64,000 nt of DNA from the NCBI GenBank assembly GCA_940337035.1, contig OW679197.1:39190466-39254465 (forward strand), given 5' to 3'. This document shows, piece by piece, positions 1 through 12,599 of the stretch. Below the pieces are notes generated by a model. That model was not told the origin of the DNA. It saw nothing but the letters and a program-made list of their open reading frames with translations, and did not search any database. Within the stretch, counting starts at the first letter, position 1. Each line of letters starts with the position of its first letter. The DNA is from Agriotes lineatus. Lineage: Eukaryota > Arthropoda > Insecta > Coleoptera > Elateridae. Position numbers and translations under genes: made by a program.

Positions 1-160
1 AGCATGACAGCGGGGGGAAGTTGTTCCTCTTGGGTTGAAAATGACAGTTAAACATTCAATCTCTTGGTGAGAAAGTTACATTTCTGTCAAGTCTCGAAAA
101 CGACAAATGTCACTCACAACCTGTTAAATACATTTTTCCAATGAAGTGGTTCTATATAAA

Positions 161-294
161 ATAGTATACATACCACGGTGAAATGTTTCATTGCTGTCTC
201 GAGATAAAATTGATTTCGATGCTTCGCGTCTCGGTTAACTACTTGATCTCTCGACAGCAATAAAACACTTTCCACTTCGGTATTTAATATACTA
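161..294. repeat. Fold-back (hairpin) element
   Basis: The left arm beginning TAGTATACATACCACGG and containing ATTGCTGTCTCGAGA is mirrored by a right arm containing TCTCGACAGCAAT and ending AATATACTA. The arms are imperfect, about 50 bases each, with a short loop. No coding sequence. Resembles the other hairpin elements in this window in having a CG-containing core between AT-rich ends. The rest of 1-490 shows nothing recognisable. Confidence 0.6.
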
Positions 295-490
295 CTGTAA
301 CTGCCACAGTTTTTGAAGATGCATGATAACGTAAATTCAAGAGAATTTCAGTGAAAGAATGCAGCACACTGTATAACGTTTCGCCACCTTGCTAAGGGCG
401 CTCTAAATTTATATCTCGGTTAGCTCAAATCGGAGAAATGTTCAAACTAACTCAAATATATACGACCAAGGAAAACACAAGATATATAAA

Positions 491-1167
491 ATCTGGTGTG
501 ATACACTCACACAACTTCCTTTTACAGTGATCTTATAATTAGTCAAAAATTTCATTTTTAATTTTTAACCATTTGTTAAAAATTTTCAAAAATTACAAAT
601 TCTACAAAAACGGTACAAAATCGAGTGTTAGTTGAAGAGACAAATTTTCTCTAGAATTTTAAGGTAAATTCAAAAATGTAATAATATACCGGGTGTTTTA
701 TTTAAAATAGGAGTTAATAAAAAAAATAGAAAAAAAACAAAAGAAACCCACTTTAGAAGTATTCAACTGGAAAATCACCTATCTCACATCAATACACATT
801 AAAAATGTAAGAAAAATGTATAGTTTAAAAAAAATCGTTAGAGCCGTTTTTGAAAAAATCGAAAAAAACTGAAAAATCACAAGAGTAAACACCTACTTCC
901 GGTTATGCGATTTTCTTCAAAAGCTTGCTGTCTCATCTACATAGTACACAAAACTTATATATGAAGTTTCAATGCCATACCTCTTTTAGTTTTTGAGATA
1001 TTCTGTTCACAGACACACAGACACACAGACAGACAGACAGACAGACCAATGAAAAAAAATATGTTTTTTGGGATCAGGGGACTCTAAAACGTGAAGATCT
1101 GTTGAAAACTCAATTTCGAATTTTTGGGGTGAATCCAATACTTCCTTTATAGTAGTAAAAGGAAGTA
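491..1167. mobile_element. ACTTCC-ended (CAGA)n MITE, copy A1
   Basis: A near-identical direct copy lies at 56851-57523, with only a few substitutions and 1-3 base indels over about 675 bp. The element has inverted ACTTCCTTTTAC (514-525) and GTAAAAGGAAGT (1154-1165), and an internal CACAGACAGACAGA microsatellite near 1012-1045. There is no ORF of note. It belongs with the ACTTCC-ended family that includes 28555-29228. The low divergence suggests recent spread; the autonomous partner is not visible here. Confidence 0.8.
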
Positions 1168-2330
1168 ATAACAACAGTATAATGTTTTTAGATAGATATA
1201 CAAATTATGAATTACTCTGTACATTAATAACATCCACAAGTTCCTCGGGCGCTGCGTTTCGTGGTTCCTGGTCGGTCCGCAGCTCACTTAGCAGATAAAC
1301 ACGGCAGGCCTCCTTGTCCGGGATTGAGGAGGTCGAGTCAAGTATCAATTTTGGCCCCCTGTATGTTAAATGCCCACGTTATCGGTCTTTCGCTTGCTGC
1401 TTTGTTTACATTGGAAGCGCTGTAATCAGGGGCAGAAATGAAGAGATGTAAAAGATACCTGTGATATCGGAGTTAACTAGTACACATCGTGCCGGTGTTT
1501 CCTGATAAAAATCCGGGGCTCCAGGAGTAACATAAACGTGCGATGTTACGTTTCAAAATAGTCCGAGGATTGCCAGCAAATTTGACCGCTGAGCCTAGGG
1601 CATTGGCCGCAGAGGTGCTGCTACGTTGCGGGCGATTTCACCTTCTGCTGTGGCGATGCATGGCCTTTTGAGAATGATCCAGGACGTATTTGCAGGTTTC
1701 TCCGTTCTTTATTACAGGTATGTTAATGGATTTATGTTATGGTCTGGTTTAAACCACCTCGGTGAAGTGGTTCGGGGCGCCGATTTTTTGCACTTAGGAA
1801 CGGAGCGATGTGGAGTCGCTTTAAGCGGTAAACCCTGTAAGGCAGTTCAGCTACCAAACTAGGGTTTAGGCCTGAAGGATTCTATTTTGCAAGACAGTGC
1901 AGAGGCCAAAACAAAATCGAATTCTAACGGCTTCGCTTTACAGTATAAGTTATGTACGCAAAGTTTAACGTTAGGGCTAACAGTTCAGCTGCCACCTCCC
2001 TTAAAGTCTGGACTGGTAAGGGTTGGAGGTCTACTCCGTTAGACAGTTCAGCTGCAAGTTCAAAGAACCCGGTCAGGAAGATGAAGGAAGGGAAAGTCCA
2101 GGGACTCAAGTCAGACGGGTCGGGATCGGTGGATTCAAGTTGGATGACCTCAAGTGATTTGAAATGGAAACGAAATCTTCTTTTATACCTTTCATACCGC
2201 GTTATCAGTGTACTCGTCGTAGGTTCCCATGGAGTGGGAAACGACGCCGTCGGTCATTCAGCGCGACTTTGCGCATAGCAGGTACGAGTCTGTTATCATG
2301 AAACCGAGCGCCGGATAGATGTAACGCTCG
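1168..2330. other. GC-richer unassigned segment
   Basis: Distinctly richer in G+C than its surroundings. It contains two or three short repeats of the type CAGTTCAGCTGCCA/CAGTTCAGCTGCAA near 1842-2055. On the minus strand a TATAAAAGAAG motif lies near 2185. Short frames (for example 1626-1862 +, 1952-2278 +) match nothing I recognise and have no splice or promoter context. It could be an LTR or the 5' region of a retroelement, but I cannot support that. Confidence 0.3.
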
Positions 2331-2956
2331 ATTAGGCCATGTATAAATTTAATATATTTTTAATGTTTGATTAAAATTTATACATGATCTAGCGTTATAA
2401 TTGTTGGATCATTGAATTGAATTGAAATGTATTACTAATACAGTGAGCCTTTTCTGTAAACTTGTATACCATATAATTATGATGATTAGCGAATGTAACT
2501 ACACCTTTTCCAATTAATTTTGCAATATCTAAACTGAACAAATGAGGTAACCCAACGCACTCCATTGTTACTAATTTAAAATAAATTATATCCATTTTTA
2601 AGGCCTAGAAGCCAAGCAACAATGTGGAAAAAGCTTAAAGCACAAAACAAATGTATGCAAAAAGGTGAAGGGTGAAGCCCTTGAAATTTTCAAAATACTA
2701 GCTTATTGTCCTGACTTGTCATGCTTTGATTCTTGGTCTACTTCGAAATTCTAATTAGTTATATTAGTTATCATTTGTTTAACGATTCAAAAAATGGCGA
2801 TATTTAGAATTCAATTTGTTCATTTCTAAAAAATGCAGGTAATATAACTTATATGCAACTAATAGTTTATTTAAAATGTTTTAATACTGTTAGGGGCAAT
2901 ATAATAAGTACAGTATGCCAATCAGCATTATCGATAATTGTTTTATGAATATTATG

Positions 2957-3028
2957 AGTTATAATCCCAAAGCTGAAAATACGAGTCCGTAGGACGAGTT
3001 GTATTTTCATGCATTGGGATTATAACGA
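2957..3028. repeat. Hairpin element
   Basis: GTTATAATCCCAA and TTGGGATTATAAC frame an inverted pair TGAAAATACGAGTCC / GGACGAGTTGTATTTTCA. Non-coding palindrome with a CG-containing centre, immediately left of the LINE at 3068. Another AT-only hairpin (CATGTATAAATTTAA / TTAAAATTTATACATG) lies at 2338-2386. The sequence between 2390 and 2950 shows nothing else. Confidence 0.6.
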
Positions 3029-3067
3029 AATAATATTCTTAAAAAGATATAGATTATTAGGCACACT

Positions 3068-5426
3068 TCGTCTTCTTCTTCTTTTTCTTCCTCGGCCGTT
3101 TTCTGTCCATTCCTGGACATAGGCCTCTTTCATATGTTTCCATGCTTCTCTGTCCTGTGCTACTTGAAACCATCTCTTTCCTGCTAGTTTTTTTATGTCA
3201 TCTAGCCATCGTTTCTGTGGTCTGCCTACACTGCGCTCTGTTTGTCTTGGTCGCCAGTGTGTTATTCTTGATGTCCATCTGTCTTGATCTTGCCTGGCTA
3301 CATGTCCTACCCATTGCCATTTAAGTTCTGCGGTAAGTGTTATTATATCAACGACTTTGGTTCTTCGTCGGATTTCTTCGTTTCTGATTTTGTCACTTAA
3401 ACTGATACCAAGCATAGCGAGTTCCATCGCTCTCTGCAGTACTCTTAGATGTACATGGTTTAATTTTCCAAAAGCTGCCCATGCTAGTCGTATTCTACGC
3501 TTTATCTCACCTGTCTGATTTGCTTTACCTATTTTGATGATATGCCCTAAATATATATATTCTTCTACGTTTTCCAAGATCATGATATCTATATTTATAT
3601 TTTCTTCAGCATTACTCATTACTTTGGTCTTGAAGAAGTTCATTTTTAAACCCACTTTTTTTGACGCTGTATTTAGTTGTTCTAGCATGTCTGTCAGTTC
3701 TTGAATATCACTACTTATTAGAACAATATCAACGGCAAAACGCAAGTGGTTCAAATAGGACCCATCGATGTTGATGCCTTTGGTCTCCCATGGCAATGAC
3801 TTGAAGATGTTCTCTAGCGCCAGGGTAAATAGCTTTGGAGATATAGGGTCTCCTTGACGCACACCTCTATTGATCTTAATTTTATCGGTCACTAGGTCTT
3901 CGTTTATTTTAACTTGAGAAGAGCGTTTTCATACACATATTTTAAGAGGCTAGAGTATCGAGAATCAATTCTAGCTTGGTCCATTGCTTGCAAGAAAGCC
4001 CATGTATCAATAGAATCGAATGCTTTATGAAAATGAATACTAAGTGAAGGGGTATGTTATATTGGGTTGTTTTTTCTATTAATGTTCGTATCGTTTGTAA
4101 GTGTTCAATGGTACTCAACCCTTTCCGAAACCCCGCTTGTTCCACCGGTTGGTAAGCATCGAATTTGTTTGTTAGTCTGTTGGTAACGATCTTGGTTAGG
4201 AGCTTATATAGATGTGACAAGAGGCTGATTGGACGATAGTTTTCTCTATTGGCATTATCGCCTTTTTTGAAAAGCAGGATGACTTCTGCATTTTGCCATG
4301 AATCTGGGATTCTTCCTTCTCTAAGATATTTATTAAGAAGTGTTCGTAATGCATCTTCTATGATAGCTCCTCCCATTTTTAGAATTTCACAAGTGATTTG
4401 GTCTTCCCCTGGACATTTATTGTTCTTCATTTGCTTAAGTGTTGTACGTATTTCTTGGTTTGTGATTTCGGGAATATCTTCCGATCCAACGTTGCAGATA
4501 AGAGTGTTAGATATTCTTGGATCAGGTTCAATGGAAGTGTAAAGATGAGTATAAAAATCTTTAATACGTGCAGCAATGTCTTTGTTGTTAGTAGTTAAGT
4601 TACCTTGTTGATCTTTCATTTTTGTAATTTTATGTCTACCTGGAGATAGTTTTGACCTTAAGATTTTCATATTTGCATTGTTTTCTATGGTCGTCTTAAT
4701 TGTTTTGGTGTTATATGATCGAATATCCTTTTTCACTTTGTCACTTTGTCACTTTTGTTAAGTTCTTGATATTCTGCTGCATCTCTGGAAGTTTTTCTTC
4801 TTTGATCTATAAGTTTTAGTGTGTTTGGTTGCAGTTTGTGATCTTTTTTGTTTCCGACTTTGCTGCAGATTTTCTTTGTAGCAATACGGATATCAGCAGT
4901 ATTTTTTTCATTTAATACATTGATCTCCATTTTATCTAAAGCGTTAACTGATTTCAGTTTCTTTTTTAGTTCCTTCTGATATTCTTCCTTGTTCCGATTA
5001 AGTTCTTCAATGGTGGGAAACTTATATTTATGAATCAATTTGTTTCTTTCAGCTTTAAGATTGAAAGTGAATGATTCTCTTACCAGCCTGTGGTCGCTAC
5101 CACCGGTTTAATACGGAGACATCTGTTCGGATTTTTTTTTGTTAGCGACTATGTAATCTATCTCGTTTTTCGTCTTGCCATCCGGACTTTTCCATGTCCA
5201 CTTCCTCGGGTTTTTTGAAAAAGGTGTTAAGGCAGTATAAGTTCTCTTTGTTTAAATAGTTCACTAGCATATCACTACGTTGATTTCTGATACCCAAGCC
5301 AAAATTTCCAATATTTCTTGTACCCGTTTCACATTTCTGATTTTAGCATTAAAGTCACCGCTGATGATCTTATAGTGGCATTTCTCTAATTCCATTGCTT
5401 TGGATAAACCTTCAAGGAATGTTTCC
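3068..5426 (-). mobile_element. 5'-truncated RTE-like LINE with 12-bp target duplication
   Basis: ATTAGGCACACT flanks the element exactly at 3056-3067 and 5427-5438, giving a 12-bp target-site duplication. The minus-strand 3' terminus runs into a GAA-rich simple repeat (3069-3095), as in RTE-type LINEs. The 5' end is truncated inside the endonuclease region: minus-strand fragments resembling SGDFNAK and NEIDYIVANK are readable at about 5430-5110. The element is dead because of frameshifts and a mutated catalytic motif (see the pseudogene entry). Confidence 0.88.
3068..5426 (-). pseudogene. Endonuclease-reverse transcriptase (LINE), broken
   Basis: Reading right to left: an endonuclease remnant; a linker frame (5038-4733); RT fingers/palm (4736-3942) with YRPISLLSHLYKLLTK and QAGFRKGLSTIEHLQT; then, after a frameshift near 4020, a second frame (3892-3020) with NRGVRQGDPISPKLF. 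The RT active-site motif normally reads FADD but here reads FAVD (LRFAVDIVLIS), so a catalytic aspartate is lost. The C-terminal region ends with GRPQKRWLDDIKK and AQDREAWKHMKEAYVQEW, typical of RTE-like LINE proteins in insects. Adjacent 4736/4733 frames differ by another shift. This was a retrotransposition enzyme and cannot now be active. Confidence 0.88.
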
Positions 5427-5438
5427 ATTAGGCACACT

Positions 5439-6429
5439 ACGAATTATATTTAGAAAGAGAATATAATGACTTAAAATATACAGAAGAGGGAGCGTAATAC
5501 TATTTTATTACCTGAGTATCAATGCTAATGATCAATGTTTGTCCGAGATACATTTTTATAGCTTTTTATGCTTAAAACGCACGGCCTAACCTCGAAAAAT
5601 CAGCTGACATTTCTAAATTAGTCCATTTGACACGTGAAACAAATCTAAGTTAGCTCCTACCAAATCGAAAATCGCAAGTGGCTATATTATCAATATGGTA
5701 GAAGGTCCTATTGGCCCATGTCTGAAATTTGAGAGAGGATGATTGGCTCAAAATTTAACGAATTATATTCTCCATAAAATATCACTGTACTGCACATTGT
5801 GTTTCCCTTAATACATACAAAGCTGAAAATTACCCAATTGTAAAAGCAGCCGACAATATGATAATTGCACATTAAAAACGAGTCCAAACCGTAATAGCAC
5901 AGCATTACCATTATTTTAAGCATTCTTGACTTAATCGAGCCATTACAGTTCTAAAACAAAGCTTTCCCACGTCTAGGAGCGCCATAAAAACGTACTCTAA
6001 ACTAACTGAATCCATCTGCGGCAACAATTCATCATTTTCCTAGGCTGTTCTTGGGGCCACAGCTAGATTTTATCTGCATTTAAAGTACAAATCACACGTG
6101 TGGCGTAATGAGAAATACCTTGTATGGGCGTGTAAAGATTAGGTCTAACGAGCTGTGATTTAAATCCCTTTGATTTTGACAAGAGCAACAAAAGGAGGTT
6201 GTAATGTGCTGTACAGGATGTTTGAAAATTGACGACTATTTCCAATTATGGAGAACAGAAATTAGGGTAATTGTTTTTTTTTTGTAAATTGTTCTAGAAA
6301 GTTAAATGCCAATCAATGAGTGATTTATCTTACCTTACGTTGCAATCAATGCTTCTGTATAGTATAGTTAATTCGATTTATGATGTAATACAATTTAAAT
6401 AAATACGAGTTAGTTTCCTAGTTTCCATT
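5439..6429. other. No recognisable feature
   Basis: AT-rich sequence with only short frames on both strands (for example 5708-5923 -, 6063-6245 -), none matching a family I know or having splice context. Nothing further seen. Confidence 0.4.
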
Positions 6430-8000
6430 CTTGATGGTTGTAACATTGACCTTCTGTGAGATTTTTCCGCTTAATGATCCGTGAATTTCTTCTGTCCTTT
6501 ATTTTCCGGGTTTTTCCTGCTTTCTTCTGCCAGTAGATACCCATACCATTGCTTGTTTAGGCAGTCTATATCTTTGTTCATTCTTCGAACAATATTAATT
6601 ATTTTCCAGTTATTTCTTTCATTATCGTTCATTTTACACCCATGCGTCATTTGATTTCTTTATTTATGATTCTTTTTGTTCGTGAAATTGTCATCGCTCG
6701 TCTATTGCATTCCGTCGCTTCCACCTTCCTGTTATTTTTTTCTGAATTTTTCCAAGTTCACATCCGTACAGTAACGTAGTTTCTATCAATGTTCTATAGA
6801 TATTGAATTTCCTCTTCTTCGTGATATTTTTACTCCACAGAATACCATTCAGACATGTAATTTTTTTTCGTTTTTACTACTCTTGTGTTTATTTTTTGGT
6901 TCTCTGTTCTCTATTAAATGTTATTCCTAGATATTTGTATTCATTACACGTTATAGTTTCTTTATTATTTTCAATATTCAGGTATTCTACTTGTCCGCCG
7001 ATACACCGATAGGTATATATTTTTACTTCGTATTGACTGTCAAACCATAGTTTTCGTACTCTTCGATTGATTTCCATATTATCTCTATCGTTTGATATTA
7101 TAGCTTGATCGTCTTGTAGATTATATAAACATATATTATTGAGTTCGATACCTTTTCCACGTTTGTAATTCCTGAGAACAAAATTGGGAATGCACAACAT
7201 CACTTGCGTAATCCTGTTGTTATTACATTTGATTATTTATTGTTACTTTTGCTTTTGAGCTTTCGTAGAGATTTTGTAGCTTCTTTATTAGGGTGTGGTT
7301 GATATTTGATTCTTGTAGGGCTTCCCACAGTTTTTTAATTGGCACCGTGTCATAAGCTTTTTCAAATTCTATGGGCCGGTTGCAGAAAGCAATGTTAAGT
7401 CTGGTGTTAGCTAACATCGCGTCAAAGTGAACAAAATCGCATCAAATTTTGTTTACTAATGTATTAGTTACCATAAGCATTTGAGATTTGATTCGTTTTT
7501 GTTCACTTTGACGTCGCGTTAGCTAACACCAGACTTAACATTGCTTTCTGCAACCGGCCTTATGAGTGTTATATGCACTTCTTGATTCCCAAATGTCTTT
7601 TTCTCGATTATTTGTTTTAAACAGAACACGTTATCCGTGCACGAGATTCCTTCTCCTCATATCTACGGCATTCTTCATCGATAAGATCCCTTATGATCTT
7701 TTCATATAACCTACTAATAGTACCTATTAACTACCGAGATTTCCCTATAGTTATTGGGGTCCTTTTGGATTCTTTTCCGTGTATTGAAGAGGTGTACACC
7801 AGTTTCGGTATATCGCCCGATGGTGCATATATTCCTGCGATACTTCTTCTTCTTTACATCCAATTCAAGGTTTATTCTAATCAAGTTTTCATTAATACTT
7901 TTGCAGTCCTAAAAATGTTTGCTAAGTTTACTCTTCGTTACTATCATCCCCTTTTTGCCCTTTGGTCTTTGGACATTCCACTATAAAAGTGAGAAAATCT
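6430..8000 (-). pseudogene. Decayed LINE reverse transcriptase, split by a MITE
   Basis: On the minus strand, remnants appear in the correct order. Around 7990-7620 are pieces resembling LYEKIIRDLIDEECRRYEEKE and a fingers motif. At 7417-7223 is FEKAYDTVPIKKLWEALQ followed by LIKKLQNLYESSKAKV. At 7203-6889 is DDQAIISNDRDN with CNEYKYLGITFNRE. From 6880 to about 6450 is a C-terminal region resembling KKRKFNIYRTLIETTLLYGCE and a GRRKQEKPGK basic stretch. Many frameshifts and stops interrupt it. The family is a common insect LINE class (RTE- or Jockey-like; exact clade not decidable by eye). A 187-bp MITE interrupts it just before FEKAYD. Confidence 0.8.
7374..7560. mobile_element. 187-bp fold-back MITE inside LINE
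   Basis: Starts GGCCGGTTGCAGAAAGC and ends GCTTTCTGCAACCGGCC(T). The inverted arms are about 75 bases, near-perfect over the first 42. TATG occurs on each side (7370-7373 and 7561-7564). Removing the element with one TATG restores an uninterrupted RT reading frame through the FEKAYD motif on the minus strand, which confirms the insertion point. Superfamily uncertain; a 4-bp duplication is unusual for the common insect families. Confidence 0.85.
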
Positions 8001-10555
8001 CCCTATCATTTCCGATCCACTGCTTTTCATCTTCGTTTTTGTGAGAGCGACTAACTCCAATTTTAAGTGCTCAGTGATGATTTCACATTTAGTTCTAATA
8101 GTCCCATTACGTTCCACGAACCCAAGAGCATACTTTTTTTCCGATATTTAATAAAAATAAATGATCTCGGATGCGATATGTGCAACGGTACAGTGCTAAA
8201 CTTTTAATTTGTTACCACTTCGCATAGTTTCCGTGACATAAATAGATGTTGTAACTCTAAAATTGCATAAAAATAATGAAGATGTTCGTGTAAGTTTATA
8301 AAAACACTCAATCGTTCAGCGTTTCAGCAGTTCCAATTTCGCGAATTTCCATATTTTTCCTCTCCCTAATCGTAAAAATAAGTTTTTCCTTCGGAAATGT
8401 TTTACATTTTCTTCATCTTTTTATTTTCAATAATATTCTGATCATATTACGATTTTTTTTATTGTTGATCTCCCTAAATTTTTGTTATGAATATTTTATA
8501 TAATGTGTAGATTAAAGTATACGTTTTTTTATTACTGTGTATCACTTATATTTGAATAATCATAACACTCTTAATTAAATATTTATTGAATCTTAAAAAG
8601 ATATGTTCCTAACGCCATTTTTGACATGTCAAATATTTTACCTTTATATATTTTTTTTTATTTATGTCGTCTTTTGATTGATGGTCGTTTTAACTTTGAA
8701 ATATAAATCAATATCATTCAGATTTAAGGCTTTTTTACATGACACCTAAAAAACCTATAACGAGTGTTTGTTTTTTTTTAATTTGACGTCAAATTTGGCT
8801 GAAAACGGTCATTGTGAACACACCGCAAAACATCTAATTCCAAAAATAAAGTTATGTATATTTTGCTTTATGTTCACAATGATAATTTTCAGCCAACTCC
8901 GATGTAAAAGCTTTGACATTTTTATCAGTAATATGACAATAATATTCACAAGTCAAATTATTTCAAATATTTCTGTTACAAGTTATCTTTCGAAACAGAC
9001 ATGTGTTTACTGAACTATATGCTGGAATGTTGTAATTATTTACGTGGCAAGCTTAGTAAATTAGCATTTATGGGCAAGCCGGATCATTTGCAGGGTGAGC
9101 GACGTAGGAGCGAACCCTGTAATCCAGTGAGCCCCAATAATGTCTAATTGCAAGCGAGCTGCGTACAAGGTTTAATTTCCTCTTGCTGAGAATCCTAGAA
9201 ATTAATATTAGTAATTAATAAAGGATGTGTTTATTAGAAAACAAGGTGCGTGTAAAGTTACCAGGACAACATTTTACATGCACCGTGCCGGTAAAGGCTC
9301 ATTTACCGAGTCAATTCAGACTACAATAACATTTTATAGGCACCGTGCCTGTAAAGACTCATTTACCGAGTTAGTTCAGACGACAGTAAACGACCTTTTA
9401 ACAAGTCAAGTGGAAATAAATATAGTTTATGAAATATATTCGTCAATGGTAAACTGTAATTATTAATACATTATTTTAGTTATCCGTTTAAAAAATAGAA
9501 ATTAACAGTTTTTTTAGTTCTAGTTTTTCTTGAAGAAGAGTATCAGCAATTATTTATATTAAATATTTTTATATGCACAAATTTTAAATGCACAGAACAA
9601 ACTTATAAATCTTTCAATCTGAGTGAGCATTCGAGACAAGAAAAATAAAAAAAGTGGTTGGAAATTTCAATAAGGTGTGAAAAAGTACGAAGATGAATTC
9701 AAGTATATCCGTACTTTTCATATAGAAGAAATGACCAGGATTTCGCAAATTTCGTATAATAAATAAGAAATTGTGCATCAAAAAAGTATTATCAAGGCAG
9801 GGGTATTTATATAATCATTTATTCCAAATTATTCTAACAGTCTTATAGAAATTGTTGATTTTTTGTTGCTAAAATCATAATTTACTACATTAAAGATCTT
9901 TAACAATCCGTTTACGTTGTCAGTGAAGAAGAAAGATTGTTTTAATAAGTTGTCTCAAATATATGTTTATCAATAAAATAGCAATTTTTTGTTGATTTTT
10001 CCGACTTCAAGAGCGTGCCAACACTGCCACGGCCACAAGTAAATTTACCTTGATACTACAGTGATCCTAGGGGGTTTTCACAATATGCATATTTACTGTG
10101 GTTTTAAATATAGATTTGATATTTATAGATCAAATAAACATAGCTATTTCTATTGGTTTTGTATGTCGAAAAGTAGCCATAATGTTAAATGTTTCCTAAA
10201 AAGGAAAAACATTATTCCAGATAATATAAAATGTACAAGATATTAAAAAAGCATTGACAAAACGTCAAAACGCTTTTAGATTAACCTCTTTCCAAACGTG
10301 TCTCCAATTAGTAATTTAAATAAATGTTTCTATTGTTATCTTATTTATTGGAAAACGGACAAACTGGGAAGCTTTCATTTCCTTTATCGTCTTTATTGTG
10401 GCCTTGTCTTTCTAGTTTAACAGGTTTTCTCTATCCGTTCTTATAGTGGAAAACATAAAAACGCGCGAATATCTCCGAAAGAACTGCTTTCTAACTCCAT
10501 ACTACATACATAGGTACATACATAATCCTGAGCCGTTTTACCTTAAGAAGTAATG
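8001..10555. other. Unassigned AT-rich DNA with one tandem duplication
   Basis: No coding sequence recognised. At 9269-9385 there is a tandem duplication with a 60-base period: each unit reads ACATTTTA, then GCACCGTGCC, then CATTTACCGAGT. The only ORFs are short, and the one at 9227-9466 is simply a read-through of this duplication. The rest shows nothing I can name. Confidence 0.5.
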
Positions 10556-12290
10556 AAGACTTGGTGTCGGTTGGTTGTCACCTTTCATTGTTGGCCTTTT
10601 TCGGCTCCACATTTTCCAGTCTTCTCTGCCTTGCGCTTTTTGTCTCGCTGCGTTTGATTCTAACCCTATCCATTATGCTGCCTTTCTCACTCTTTTTATT
10701 CACATCTTCCTTGATCTTCACACTCTGTTCTTCCCTTCTGGTCTTGTTTCAAAAGTGTGTGTCACCATTCTGTCTTCCTCCATTCTATATACAGCCACCC
10801 TAATTGCCTTTCTTGGATCACTTCGTTCAACTTTCATCGCCTTTGGACCTAACTTTTCTCTGTCTACTGCCTTATCTTGTGTTACCTTCTATTTTTCTCC
10901 AAAACCGTATTTCTGTGCTTGTCAATCTACTCTATTGTATCTGTGATCTTCCACGACTCACGTTCGCAAACCAGTTTCTTCCACGACTTCCAATTTTTTC
11001 TTTAAGTATTTCTGCTTTTCTCAGAAAATTGTTTTTTATACCATTAAAAGTTCTTCCCTATAACGGTTGAACGTATTCAATGCCATCATATATTTTCCCA
11101 TCAATGCTGATATACGTTCTCAGGTATTTGAATTTGTTCATTTGCTCTATTTCTTCTTCTTCTAATGTGATATTATGCCTTCTTTCTTATATTGCTATGA
11201 CTATCGTCTTTGTCTTTTCTGTGTTAATTTCCACTATTACTTTTTGCATTAGCTTATTGTGTTATGTTGTAGTTTTCTCTCTGTTTCTGCTAAAATAATA
11301 TATAGTAATTTTGACATTTGCACCATTTTCATTCTCTACCTCCCTATACTATATTTGTTTGTCTTTTTCTTACTTTCTCTACTTATTTCGTCCATAATTA
11401 ATATGAATAGTATCGGGTTCAGCACACAGCTTTGTCTTAAACCTCTCGTGGTTTCAAAAGTCTCTGACTCCTCGTTTCTTGTTCTCACTACATTTATCGT
11501 GTTGTTGTACAATATTTTGATCATCTCTATCTTCGTTTTGGTTATACCTCTGTTTTCTGATGCATTTCATATATCTTGCCTTCTAACTCTGTCGAAGGTT
11601 TTCTTTAAATAAATGAAACATAGGTGTATCTTTTATCATTTTTTACTTACTTTTCGTTTATTTGTCTCAGTATGAATATATTGTCTTGCACCCGCATCTC
11701 TTTCTAAAATCGCATTGATCGTCCTCTATTGAGTTTTCCAGTTTTCCTCTTAATCTTGTTTCCCTTATTCTCGCTCATGCCTTTCCCAGTATACTTAGCA
11801 ATGTGACTCCTGGGTAATTGTTACAATCTCTTATATTACATTTTGTATACAGCAGCAGCCATGGGCGTCACTTGGAGAATTATTTTGGAAGAGGGGGAGG
11901 GGGCGAAATCAAAACTATCTACCACATACGAGCTATCGAACACGATTTCCACAAAATGTTTAAACCTGCATTGCAAAAGAGTGCTGCACTTGCACTTTAA
12001 AGCCAACATTTTGGAGAGGCCACTGCCTCCTTGCTTTTTCCAAGTTAGGCCTTTGGCGGCAGTATTATATGCGTCTCTTGTCTGCCAATCTTTAGGGGTT
12101 CTTTTTGCTTTTGCTATGTAGTACATTAATTTTAATATCACTTCCTTTACTGGCTCTCCTATATACTCATCATTTCTGATGATATCCCATGTTTACCGCC
12201 TGCCTTTCCTAACTTTATTTTTTGTATTGTTTTCTCTAGTTCCATTTTAGTTATATATTCCACGCAGCATCTTTTGTTCGTCACTATGGG
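10556..12290 (-). pseudogene. Decayed LINE reverse transcriptase
   Basis: Minus-strand remnants in order: at about 12140-12090 WQTR (pre-fingers); at 11840-11660 NNYPGVTLLSILGKA, then KLENSIEDDQC and FRKRCG (YRGVTLL/QCGFR motifs of LINE RTs); at 11524-11336 TTRGLRQSCVLNPILFILIMDEI (RQGxxLSPxLF motif); then about 11300-10560 a degenerate C-terminal region. The plus-strand frames at 10561-11612 are antisense shadows of this. A segment of about 200 bp at 11855-12065 (from GGGCGTCACTTGG to CCTTTGGCGGC) interrupts the RT between the WQTR and NNYPG motifs and looks like an inserted DNA fragment. Confidence 0.75.
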
Positions 12291-12375
12291 GTTTTCTTCA
12301 TTTTCAAATTAATAAAGATGATTGCAATTTTTTTGGGCTCCTGGCATGTAATAGTATTTTATCTACTCCAGTGGG

Positions 12376-12530
12376 ATAAGTAACGCATTACGTCACTCAT
12401 TTGACACTATTTCAGTTAGGTAATGAAGCTCATTACACCACTCAGTTATGTAATGGTTTCATTACGCAACTGAGTTGCGTAATGACTTCATTACGTAACT
12501 GAAATAGTGTCAAATGAATGACATAATGAC
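12376..12530. repeat. Palindromic element
   Basis: Inverted pair around TTTGACACTATTTCAGTTA / TAACTGAAATAGTGTCAAA, with nested TTACG-containing hairpins (CATTACGCAACTGAG / CTCAGTT variants) between. No coding content. Similar in style to the hairpin array at 51110-51240. Confidence 0.6.
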
Positions 12531-12599
12531 ATTTGCCTACTAAAATATTTTTGAAAATGACAGACCTGACATTTCTCTTAATGCACTTTCCTCAATTTT

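Noticed and set aside
10561..11612. Series of hydrophobic plus-strand ORFs resembling membrane proteins
   Set aside because: Antisense shadows of a decayed LINE RT on the minus strand (RQ-C-LSP-LF type motif at 11450).
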